From positions 1 to 48,135 of the forward strand of contig CADCCW010000010.1 in the NCBI GenBank assembly GCA_902800055.1: DNA of 48,135 nucleotides. The letters run 5' to 3'. Numbering within the stretch: the first letter of the stretch is position 1; each line of letters starts with the position of its first letter. The notes beneath the pieces are model-generated. The model made no database searches and was not told the DNA's origin. It saw nothing but the letters and a program-made list of their open reading frames with translations. Below, one piece after another: positions 10,101 to 16,438 of this stretch. This DNA comes from an uncultured bacterium. GTDB taxonomy: Bacteria > Verrucomicrobiota > Kiritimatiellia > RFP12 > UBA1067. The translations under genes and the position numbers were made by a program.

Positions 10101-13100
10101 GCCGAGCACCTGTTTGCCGCGGCGGTCGGGGTCGTAGAAGCCAAGCGGCTTCAGGTCCGCCGACATCACGGGATAGGAGACGAGGACATTATCAAGCAAG
10201 ATGAACCCGGCGCTGTCAATAGAGGCTGGCGCGGGGGCCATGGTAGAGCGACGGATGCGGAAGCGGGCGGGGGTGCGGAGATTGAGCGGCACGGCCATGC
10301 GGTAGAAGTTGGTGGTGGTGCCGCCGTTGACAACAGCGAGGTTAATGCCGGAGGTGGGGACCTCCTCGCGGACGAAGTCGGCGGTGTTGTCGCGCTTATA
10401 CGCGACAAACGAAACCGGCTGCCAGTCGGCGAAGGCGTAGTATTCGATGTTGGTGGTAACAACTTCGACTTCTTCCTCGTAGTTGGTGGTGATGGTGATG
10501 CGGGTGATGTTCTCGTCTGTCGGCGGGAGGAGGTGGGTGGTGTCGCCAAGGACGTTGGTGCAGATGTCGACGCGGATGCCGTAGTTGCCGGCAATATTAT
10601 TGTTCCAACCGTTGACGGCGTCAAAATAGATGGTGCCGATGCCGTCGTCATAGCAGGGAGAGTAGACCGCGGCAGAGGTGTCGGACAAATCGCCGTCATC
10701 GCTCACAATGTTGCGCATTACAATCTGGCCGACAGTTGCGGGTGTTACCGTTCGCTGCTCGAGACCAGTAATGCGGTAGGATCTAGGAGACCAAGACAAA
10801 TAGTTTTGCAAGGGGTTGGCAGTAAAGGTAGAACTTGTCTCGTTATCGGTCTTCATCGTGTTACCATGACGGCAATTGATGAGGTGCCACAGTTTGGCAC
10901 CATGCTGCTGGGTCCAGAGAATGGATTCGGTTGCCTCCTTGAGGTTGGGGCACGTCACCTTGTTGCCTGGATCAGAAGATTCAAGCACATCCCAGAAGAA
11001 TGGATTATTCACTGAAGCTGGACGGTCCATCGTATTGTACGAGTAGCCCTGATAGCGAACAATGTCGGTGGTGCCAACGCGGTGGCGGTTCATAAGCAGA
11101 ATGCGCCCGGAGTCACCGAGGTTGCCGGCGATGTCGGTGTAGGGCGACCGACCGTTGAGGGCGAAGTTGAAGTAGCCCTTCTCGGGCTCAAGGAGCTCAT
11201 AGCCGGTGAAGCTTTCGTCAAGCGCGAAGACGACGCGATAAGAGCCATGCGCCGTGGGGTAGGCGCTGTTGGTAGTGGAGTCGTAGACGTTAACGTAGTT
11301 GGTGGAAGCCCAGCCTTCGGCGAGGCGGCCGTTGTAGCAGACAGTGGGATATTCACCGGCCTCCATCGCGAGCGGCGCGAAGGCGGGGTAGTCGGTCCAG
11401 TAGTTGACCTTGAGGCCGTCCTTCACCACCAGCGAGTTGGTGCAGAAGGCCGTGTCGTTGACGGTGTCGAACTCGGCATTCAACCAGTCGCGGGAGCGCA
11501 CCAACGGGGTGAGGCGGTATTCGTCGACCATGCCAGCGAAGGAGTTGTAGGTGTCGTTGGCGCCGGGGATATTGCCGAAGGCAAGGTTCTCGCCAGAGTC
11601 CGCCACCGAGTTGATGGTGAGCGGGCGTTCAACAAAAGTGACGTTGCCCATCTGGGCGCCACAGACCTTGGCCGAGGCACCGTTGTACGCCGCGCCGAAG
11701 TAGCTCCAGGCGTTCAAGACCTGATCCGGCCAGATCTGGAGAGCATCCCCGCCAGAGGTGCCGCTACCGAAAAGCCGGATTCCCCTGAGGTTCTGGGCAG
11801 CGGTGCTATTCCGAGTGACAAAGGCGCCGAAGTCAGTATCGGCAGCGGTCTCGCCGTTACGCCGAGAGAAAGGCCAGACGCGCGCGGTGCCGCTGGGCAC
11901 CTGCGACATCTTGAGCCAGCCAGAGATGGTGAGCTTGCCATTGAAAAGGAACGACGGGGTGTTCGAGACTACGAGGCGGCAGCCGCCGGCTGCGCTGACA
12001 CTCATGCTGATGGTGCGCCCCTTGCCGATGTTGGCGGTGCCGTGGGACATCGTCGTGGTGGGTTCGTTCGGGTTATGGGAATAGGGATAGGCGAAGTTCT
12101 TTTGTTCGGTGGAGTCGGACGAGGGTTCGCCGTCCTCGTCGGCGAAATGCCATACGCCGACGTAGTCAGACCACACGTCTTCCGGGGTGTAGCCGGGTGC
12201 TTCAGCACCCTCGCGGAGCATCCAGTACATGCGGATGGGGGCGTCGTTGGTAAGGACGCTGACACGCACCCAGACGAGCGACTCGCCGGTGACATTCCAA
12301 GTGTCGACCTCGTAGGGCAGCTGGGAATCGGTGGTGGTGTCCATGAATACCATTTCCTCGCCGGTGAGGCCGGCGCGACTGTAGTAGAAGCCGCGCAGGC
12401 GGCTTTCGCTGATGCGGACGAGGAGCGGGAAGTTAGTGAGCGGCTCGGTGCCGCGGTAGCCCTGGACACGCAGATCGACGTAGTCACGGAAGATGCGGTC
12501 GGGGTCGCTCCAGATGGAGAACTTGATCGCGCGCTCGGCAGCGGCCCAGTTGGGGGTCTCGGCGACGGTGGCGCGAACATAGTAGATGCCGACGTTGGTG
12601 GGCTGGTTCTCCTCCCAGGGACCGGTCAGCGAGGAAGAGTAATCGATATGCGGCTTGACATTCTTCGGCCATTCGGATTCGGCTTTGACTTCGTGCTCGA
12701 CAGGATTCTCCTCGGCCTTCCAGCTGGAGAGCTTGAGGACGGTAATTGAGTTCGGTGCCTTGGCGATGGACCAATCGAGGCGAAGGTCATCAGAGCTGCC
12801 GTCGGTCCAGCAGTTGTTGTCCGGGTCGTTGAGCCTGAAAATGGAAAAGTAGTCGCCGGCATTGACGCCGCCACGAACGGAGCCGCCGCCAGGGACAAAG
12901 GCGTAACGCCCGCTATCCGAAGAGTCGGTGGTGCCCTGCTGGGAATAGCTATTGTAGACGAGGCCGAGATTCACGGTCGGCGGCTGGACAAGCGCCTTGG
13001 TGATGGACCATGAGATGGTGATGGGCGCATTGGTCTTGGGGTCGGTGTTCCAGATATGGTTGAGGTCGTTGAGCTCCACGGTGAAGGAATAACCGCCAAC

Positions 13101-14900
13101 GACGACGGCGTTGGTGACACCGCCGGGGGCGATGTGACTGTAGCCGGACCAGCCGGCGGGCCCGACGACGACGCAGTGGTTGTTGGTGTCATATTCAAAG
13201 GAGTCGACGGGGATGGTAACCGGCGCAACCGGCAGTGGGGCAATGGACCAGGGAATCTCGATGGTGACGGTACCTGGCGATTCATCAGCCCACTTGCAGT
13301 TATTCACGTCTTTGAGCTCAGCGGAGGCGGAGTAAGAGACTGCGTCGACGCCGTTCGTTACATCGCCAAGGGTGTAGTAAGCAACGTCGGGGGAGTCGAC
13401 AATACCGTTCTGGGAACTGCCGTTGTAGACGAGGTCTGGATCAGCGGTCGGGCGACGAACGGTGTACTGCGCGATGGTGAAGGTGATTTGCTTAGGGCCG
13501 GTGGAGCCGTCAGACCATTTGCAGTTATCAAAGCCGGGGAGATTGTTGAGCGTGGCGGTGGCAGTGTAAACGCCAGCATTGGTGGCGGTGGTGTCACTCA
13601 GCTGGTAGTAATTCGAGGACTCAGGAGAAATGCCGCGCTGTTCGGCACCGTTGTAGACGAGGCCAGCAATGGCGGTTGGCTCGTCGGAGGGTGAAACCGT
13701 GGCAGTGACGATCTTCCAAGTGAATACGCGCACCTCTTCGCCGCCATTGCTCCACTGGAGACCATCCTTCGGCTGCGCCTTGAATGTGTATTCATGGGCA
13801 TTGGTTGCCACTGTTTCGCCTTCAACAAGAACCCAGTTGCTGCCTTCCGTGGCCAGACCGGAAATTGCCTCGCCGGTGTAGGGCTGATCGTCCTTTATTG
13901 TCGGCGCCACCGCGGGCATGAAGAAACGCACGATGACCACGCCGTCGCCGCCCTTGCCACCGGGGGCGCCATCGCCGGAGGCGGAACTGCCGCCGCCGCC
14001 GCCAGAGCCGGTGCCATCCTGACCCGGGGTTGCAGAATCCTGCTCATTGATGGCACCGTCGCCGCCGATGCCGCTGCCGCCTTGGGCCACAGTTGTGTTC
14101 TGCGACTGACCGCCGCCGCCGCCGGCAGCGTAGAAGAGAGAGGTTCCGGTAATGTCGCTGGCCTTGCCGGCGCCACCGGCACCAGACGAAGAAGATGTCG
14201 TGGCAGTGCCGGCACCGCCAGCGCCGCCGCCGCCGCCGGCATATTTGATGTGACCGCCTCGGCCACCGGCGTTGCCTATGCCACTGCCCTCCGCAGTGCC
14301 GCCATTCTTGGCGCCTTGGCTCATGGCCGAGGTTCCGCTGGCAGAGCCGCCGCCGCCGGAGCCGCCATTGTGGCCAACGGCTCTTGCACCGCCGCCGCCG
14401 CCGCCGGCCGCGGTTATGGTTCCCAAATCGGAATTCGAGAGCGTGGAGGGACCGCCGTCATTGCCGTCGACCTTGGCACTGCTGTCAGCAGCTGCCGCAC
14501 CGCCAGCACCCACGGTTATGGAGTAAGTGCCGATGGGAAAATCCACATCAGTAGCTTCGACAAAATCTCCAGCGCCGCCGCCGCCGCCCTGACCATACGC
14601 CTTGCCGGATTTTATCGGCGTGCCGCCGGCGCCGCCACCGCCGACAAGGAGGTATCGACCCATGCGCGGCGCTCCGGCGATGGAGAAGGAGACGCCGGAG
14701 GGGGAGGTGTCGGTGAAGACGAGGATGAGGTCGCCGGCTTCGGAGTCGTAGGAGACAGCGCAGTTAGTGACGGTGATGGTGGAGTCGACGAATTGGATTT
14801 CTTCCGCGCGGGCGGGGGCGGAAACAAAAGACAGCAAGGCAAAGGCGACCAGCGCGGCACAGGCTGCGAAGCGCCGCGTCAGACCTTTTGCTGCTATCAT
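4158..14900 (-). CDS. Giant exported modular protein (about 3580 aa)
   Basis: Probably a surface-exposed or secreted protein of unknown role. The ATG at 14898-14900, preceded by AGGAAACAC, is the likely start; an in-frame GTG at 14942 would put 14 charged residues before the signal peptide. The signal peptide ends near SAPARA-EE (about residue 32). Residues about 80-328 are Gly-rich and begin with RYLLVGGGGAGG, as in Gly-rich adhesin-like domains. Residues about 333-800 hold at least five Ig/MBG-like repeats with the pattern LVYNG..Q.G, NAGVYTATA and C.W.DG. Residues about 805-1140 match a DUF2341 plus LamG-like (concanavalin A fold) pair. Lamin-tail-like segments (MSGWRL; AWINEFNYND) occur near 1930 and 2990. 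No enzyme motif or C-terminal anchor was recognised. The gene takes up 22% of the window. Confidence 0.85.
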   Translation of the reverse strand: MIAAKGLTRRFAACAALVAFALLSFVSAPARAEEIQFVDSTITVTNCAVSYDSEAGDLILVFTDTSPSGVSFSIAGAPRMGRYLLVGGGGAGGTPIKSGKAYGQGGGGGAGDFVEATDVDFPIGTYSITVGAGGAAAADSSAKVDGNDGGPSTLSNSDLGTITAAGGGGGGARAVGHNGGSGGGGSASGTSAMSQGAKNGGTAEGSGIGNAGGRGGHIKYAGGGGGAGGAGTATTSSSSGAGGAGKASDITGTSLFYAAGGGGGQSQNTTVAQGGSGIGGDGAINEQDSATPGQDGTGSGGGGGSSASGDGAPGGKGGDGVVIVRFFMPAVAPTIKDDQPYTGEAISGLATEGSNWVLVEGETVATNAHEYTFKAQPKDGLQWSNGGEEVRVFTWKIVTATVSPSDEPTAIAGLVYNGAEQRGISPESSNYYQLSDTTATNAGVYTATATLNNLPGFDNCKWSDGSTGPKQITFTIAQYTVRRPTADPDLVYNGSSQNGIVDSPDVAYYTLGDVTNGVDAVSYSASAELKDVNNCKWADESPGTVTIEIPWSIAPLPVAPVTIPVDSFEYDTNNHCVVVGPAGWSGYSHIAPGGVTNAVVVGGYSFTVELNDLNHIWNTDPKTNAPITISWSITKALVQPPTVNLGLVYNSYSQQGTTDSSDSGRYAFVPGGGSVRGGVNAGDYFSIFRLNDPDNNCWTDGSSDDLRLDWSIAKAPNSITVLKLSSWKAEENPVEHEVKAESEWPKNVKPHIDYSSSLTGPWEENQPTNVGIYYVRATVAETPNWAAAERAIKFSIWSDPDRIFRDYVDLRVQGYRGTEPLTNFPLLVRISESRLRGFYYSRAGLTGEEMVFMDTTTDSQLPYEVDTWNVTGESLVWVRVSVLTNDAPIRMYWMLREGAEAPGYTPEDVWSDYVGVWHFADEDGEPSSDSTEQKNFAYPYSHNPNEPTTTMSHGTANIGKGRTISMSVSAAGGCRLVVSNTPSFLFNGKLTISGWLKMSQVPSGTARVWPFSRRNGETAADTDFGAFVTRNSTAAQNLRGIRLFGSGTSGGDALQIWPDQVLNAWSYFGAAYNGASAKVCGAQMGNVTFVERPLTINSVADSGENLAFGNIPGANDTYNSFAGMVDEYRLTPLVRSRDWLNAEFDTVNDTAFCTNSLVVKDGLKVNYWTDYPAFAPLAMEAGEYPTVCYNGRLAEGWASTNYVNVYDSTTNSAYPTAHGSYRVVFALDESFTGYELLEPEKGYFNFALNGRSPYTDIAGNLGDSGRILLMNRHRVGTTDIVRYQGYSYNTMDRPASVNNPFFWDVLESSDPGNKVTCPNLKEATESILWTQQHGAKLWHLINCRHGNTMKTDNETSSTFTANPLQNYLSWSPRSYRITGLEQRTVTPATVGQIVMRNIVSDDGDLSDTSAAVYSPCYDDGIGTIYFDAVNGWNNNIAGNYGIRVDICTNVLGDTTHLLPPTDENITRITITTNYEEEVEVVTTNIEYYAFADWQPVSFVAYKRDNTADFVREEVPTSGINLAVVNGGTTTNFYRMAVPLNLRTPARFRIRRSTMAPAPASIDSAGFILLDNVLVSYPVMSADLKPLGFYDPDRRGKQVLGQEIAFEPPFPSQTDTDIRGRAKPYYYVNPGNPSADTNNFVVAANLHYRWRYLRQRADPAALIAQLDPAYSGYYNDSFWRTVPLNPRNGYRSIDPLVLPAAAGDVEFWYDLTMNTPYYEYVDYSGLGYGVPYDERQVVATNHFSEAELEALPTILPTTGADWFVRLREGKSNFERLRVVVDGVLAGEYEMDVVEDNMWRALVKVPVDVSGPVSFYFVGLNQQVSGAAEFATNKTYFCPNAAESTLMPGSGKLVAVLDPDAVKKISTTVDNTTGYIEFKLSDRFLTWGVSRAEYQNFNNWSDAYRLDKKFCVSSGTNGVDDVAMKTFNLDMSGWRLYDSGSTNWNEAFYLPNYNDQRFPKETFFQDHGTPQDWIGHNLTFVSRWLKRYYASSVGDPYSGMAGKLQGCGEGYIDFNGGEKGDRPLGLESVGVSARIGQSISYDTMNYSVTGLLKLDLSSYSVATRSNYTFFAPVYMSDDVPSAYLGLGSKMAVGAAVSVVAYYWPGVGCYEFRISRLSNNANDANDHGGNQPRCTFELYRWSMVNGRIVPTKLCDAGMDGSSVRLWGTPRGATSSDWSKPSVSNPRYWGMFISVENTDTGTLIIGGVSETTTIKTADNQNDDFGTWHPLSPSGNIQPNWNDSSNGSAYRGIAYRDNSASKLTFGSYGVAAKDCAARFVAMHHYDAPVPSANIMYGQETGGPARNHVPPAANKSRYFYASDNKNLIINTETPVAEAPDLHVEDQDANPRWALQSRLKMFNGSGTSTSGDYWQGYRGLYMPDNLAQDIVLMLQPAVGGEWQEYARATVKGYGYTNKEFLLHTTGQWNTRITTGADNVDLVVGSVTQNKWEASDYEYLRYGDDEFVYTQGVAVTNKFDRRQELILQPSRGEPTKAMSMRSPILENGLGKISFSYCNADVTAEIWVQIATNAVEDNIERLNTSIKEGPNDWTTICKLAGTDIPGYDGKLATGSGKTSSYTYYLGLHSNKTKPLSGVFRLFVPTNIITTARANAYLTEEVNYGKLTICGMTVTDEPALSERSWRGWNLRTVGDSTDSESRMYLPDITLPGEVGSGLVGALNNTVGASTIDDSPERARADYPTVYSPTFDLSKAPTSYNEIGIGSVDFRARLYTTTTAILPKGGKIWLYGSKSSVGGPWTLLGEYVVDSPVMKTFSWSTFSESYLAVKFAIADSSAREESSPEYERIILDEITVREKVQPSVSFLYARPFRNYLFDPVEVDDILSPSEQPIVGESWGVQAKVLLRQLADEIDTSKGFRVTLSYYRGDTPWGYMQWRDEPSAVTGIELVPVGDPTNLVFRSVGTSETTLVPPAEEGGVVQFQLFVHYTDRGGVVYNQRLASYSDWAQPEWYYPVDKNVEAGGDRNPDYFSPYTILDAVSPGRAWINEFNYNDGTSAFNGGTKPVDNQFIELCIPSGVDMSGWRLRLTDIDRKTWVMAKLGANGLPSSKVSPNATNNFEFYLLESPVTDMAGGINRRTPGAPEADGTWNNDGSIVGASSGTLNNEEPYQLELIRPNGIIEHQIVFQGTNRYPVSWGYTADALARELARREDPVSPKRQVLGGEVERAVTNPTALGSSGVVGGEDSGEPAPGEAETWRSGLQFTPGWLNEGQIIPENWYTAPNGVFSWVYFVNNGPHIVQTLGTNTAPYIAAVVLRDSTTNVVYDVARWYAMNLKENNVEVASGVRGHFVRSVTPTSTTMRVVASEVVNPALADDFGLDENNPYSDSVFNWLTENWPDSDADDIRAARFRGLNDTSKVEPLSLTEMYWLDIPPVPESDEERNSPDHGSNWWLRAGITYGPTEHKIYRTRGTQEVCYTNHVVDMTMYITNTFTGVVHAPQRLQGLENAQSDNWSGAWTSETFKVRAKLNLSWLDKISDFLPFRFFIFNANSFAGQDGATSANVPEMGQIGPYSARIEILDPHSAESIGANYGWQDYPNTSGFYLWSIDTEEYPFGVQTLKYDDTYPAHLTPDP

Positions 14901-14930
14901 GTGTTTCCTGTTCAGTTTCACCTCCCGACA

Positions 14931-14995
14931 CCAAACTACCACCGCTCGCTATGCGAGGGCATAGTTCTGTCTTTGAGTAGTTTGGGTGGATTATA
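14931..14995 (-). promoter_or_regulatory. Promoter and structured 5' leader of the giant gene
   Basis: On the minus strand an extended -10 (TGA-TATAAT, hexamer 14990-14995) predicts a transcript start near 14983. The roughly 83-nt leader can fold: its first bases (AAACTAC, within 14977-14985) pair with GTAGTTT (within 14931-14939), and the enclosed segment carries a hairpin CTATGC/GCATAG with a 4-base loop (14949-14964). The ribosome binding site lies 3' of this structure. No known riboswitch class was recognised. Confidence 0.55.
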
Positions 14996-15040
14996 TCATA
15001 AATTGAGGAGCTGGTGGGGGAAAATTTGAAAAAAGTTGGA

Positions 15041-15080
15041 AAGGGACGGAAGAGACAAAAGAGACAAAAGAGACGGGAAC
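15041..15080. repeat. GGGAC/GAGAC purine repeat, copy 1
   Basis: Plus-strand units of 8-10 bases such as AAGGGACGGA and AGAGACAAA lie between the promoter of the giant gene and the stop codon of the HTH regulator. This is one of five intergenic copies of the same family (also near 15.69, 17.70, 20.60 and 24.65 kb), all with purines on the plus strand. Confidence 0.75.
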
Positions 15081-15124
15081 AGCAAGCGGACGACAGCAAA
15101 GGGAGGCGCGAAAATAAAAGACCG

Positions 15125-15580
15125 CTACTCGATGTAGGGCTGGCCGCAGTGGGAGCAGACGGCGCCGGCGTGGACCGGAGCGCCGCAGTTGGGGCAGAAG
15201 CGCTCCAGCACCTCGCCGCAGACGGCACAGAAGCGGCCGCCCACCGGATCTGCCGCGGCGCGGTCGGGCGAGTAGAGGGCGCGGCCGGCGACCTGGTAGG
15301 CGTGGTTGCTGGGGCACTGCGGATTGGGGCAGAAGCCGGAGCCGGGGGCGTAGGCGGCCAGTGAGTCTGGGGACGGGGCCGCGGCAGAAAGGTCAACGCC
15401 CAGCTTCTTGGCAAGTTTTTCCACCACTTCCGTGCTTAGCTTGGTGGGACGGCCCTGCTCGAACATGGAAAGCGCAGACTGCTTGCAGCCGACTTCGGCG
15501 GCAAGGACATGCTGCGAGAGGCCCGCCAGCCGACGGGCATCACGGAGCTTGAAGCAGATCTCTGGATTTAGCGCTTTCAC
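15125..15580 (-). CDS. Cro/C1-type HTH regulator with C-terminal zinc ribbons (151 aa)
   Basis: Likely a DNA-binding regulator. Residues about 9-63 form an HTH_3 (Cro/C1) domain: RDARRLAGLSQHVLAAEVGC, then a recognition helix with SALSMFEQGR. The C-terminal half has three Cys pairs in zinc-ribbon spacing (CPNPQC, CAVCG with CPNCG, and CSHCG). The start is a GTG at 15578-15580 (its first residue is Met when translated). No Shine-Dalgarno site precedes it, and a -10-like CATAAT ends 11 nt upstream, so the leader would be only a few bases. It stands alone between repeat-filled gaps, next to the DnaA-box-like cluster. Its target is unknown; the HTH assignment is secure by pattern, the metal binding is inferred from the Cys spacing. 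Confidence 0.85.
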   Translation of the reverse strand: MKALNPEICFKLRDARRLAGLSQHVLAAEVGCKQSALSMFEQGRPTKLSTEVVEKLAKKLGVDLSAAAPSPDSLAAYAPGSGFCPNPQCPSNHAYQVAGRALYSPDRAAADPVGGRFCAVCGEVLERFCPNCGAPVHAGAVCSHCGQPYIE

Positions 15581-15591
15581 AAGGTGTGGGT

Positions 15592-15620
15592 ATTATGGAC
15601 TTTATTTTTGATAAACGCAA
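15592..15620 (-). promoter_or_regulatory. Possible promoter of the HTH/zinc-ribbon gene
   Basis: On the minus strand, TTGCGT (15615-15620) and CATAAT (15592-15597) are separated by 17 nt. The -35 match is weak, but TTGCGC is also found at the pilin operon promoter. The spacer overlaps the first weak box of the DnaA-box-like cluster, so DnaA or the regulator itself could influence it. Confidence 0.4.
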
Positions 15621-15682
15621 GGGGGCAGTTATCAACAAAATGATGACAGCGTTGATAAATAAGTTGATAAGTTAGTTGATAA
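15606..15682. other. Cluster of DnaA-box-like sites (TTATCAAC)
   Basis: A perfect TTATCAACA lies at 15629-15637 (plus). Three inverted near-matches on the minus strand are TTATCAACG (15650-15658), TTATCAACT (15662-15670) and TTATCAACT (15674-15682). A weaker TTATCAAAA lies at 15606-15614. The segment is AT-rich in GC-rich surroundings. Four boxes in 54 bp is denser than chance would give. They could mark an origin sub-region, a DnaA titration site or a DnaA-controlled promoter. Confidence 0.5.
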
Positions 15683-15691
15683 TAGGAGGTG

Positions 15692-15732
15692 AAAGGGACA
15701 GAAGGGACAAAAGGGACGGAAGCGACAGAAGG
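15692..15732. repeat. GGGAC purine repeat, copy 2
   Basis: Units of AAGGGAC, GAAGGGAC and AAAAGGGACGGA follow the DnaA-box-like cluster directly. The next 50 nt contain a CAGCCAG-type segment (about 15733-15770) like the one at 4.09 kb, so the two block types travel together. Confidence 0.75.
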
Positions 15733-15794
15733 TTGGGAGTAGCCAGCAGCCTGCGACCAGCGGCCAGTATGGGGCCCGGTCAGGACTCAATATC

Positions 15795-15816
15795 TTTGCG
15801 TCTTTTGCGACGCAAA
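15795..15816 (-). terminator. Hairpin after the coiled-coil gene, weak terminator candidate
   Basis: An 8-bp stem TTTGCGTC/GACGCAAA with a 6-base loop begins 2 nt after the stop codon at 15818-15820. It is not followed by a T-run on the minus strand, so it may only stabilise the 3' end or be a member of the repeat family built on GCAAA/TTTGC arms that also occurs in mnmG. Confidence 0.35.
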
Positions 15817-15817
15817 A

Positions 15818-16438
15818 CTAGTAGATTCGCTTGAGGATTTCGGAGGGGAGAAGGTAGGTTTCGCCGTCGCGGTACTGGATGGTCAGCTTGGTAAGCTGGC
15901 GCATTACCTCGCCATTGACGATATTGCCATTGTCGGCGAACAGCTTTTCCAGCGCGGCGCGGCGCGCGGCAAGCTCGCCGACCGGCGCGTTCTCGAGCAG
16001 CACCGCCTCGAGGATCTGGGCGCGGCGGTTGCGGCCTTCCTTCTCCGCCACGTCGCGCGCCTCGCGCAGCACCTCGAGGACATGGTCGCGGGTCTCGCCC
16101 TCGAAGCGGTCGTCAAGGTCGACGTTGCGCTCAAGGAGCGCAACCTTGCTCGAATCGGGAGTCACTTCATTGCGGGCGAGGCGGTCGGCCATGAGCGCGA
16201 GCTCGGCCTTGAGCGAGGCCACCTCCCCTTCCAGCTCGGCGATGCGCGCGCGGGCGAGGGTGGCTTCTTCTTCGATCTTCACCTTGTCGGCGGCGAGCGA
16301 CTCGACGACCGCCTTCTGAATTTCGATTTCTTCTTCTGGCTCGGGCGAGCTCGACGGCTCCTCGCTGCGAGCGAGCGGGGACGGAGCCACGCCACCACGA
16401 GAGGAAGGTTGATCGTAGAGAAACTCTTCGAATTTCAT
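15818..16438 (-). CDS. Small coiled-coil protein of unknown function (206 aa)
   Basis: Not recognised. The N-terminal 40 residues are acidic and rich in Ser and Pro. Residues about 38-95 form a heptad-patterned coiled coil (long runs of A, E, L, K, R). The C-terminal half is helical and charged and ends with YLLPSEILKRIY. The likely start is the ATG at 16436-16438, which overlaps the methyltransferase stop (ATGA), so the two are translationally coupled; a longer reading frame upstream only overlaps the methyltransferase. AAGGGA lies upstream as a weak ribosome site. No signal peptide. A role with the methyltransferase or in ribosome-related work is only suggested by the coupling. Confidence 0.75.
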   Translation of the reverse strand: MKFEEFLYDQPSSRGGVAPSPLARSEEPSSSPEPEEEIEIQKAVVESLAADKVKIEEEATLARARIAELEGEVASLKAELALMADRLARNEVTPDSSKVALLERNVDLDDRFEGETRDHVLEVLREARDVAEKEGRNRRAQILEAVLLENAPVGELAARRAALEKLFADNGNIVNGEVMRQLTKLTIQYRDGETYLLPSEILKRIY

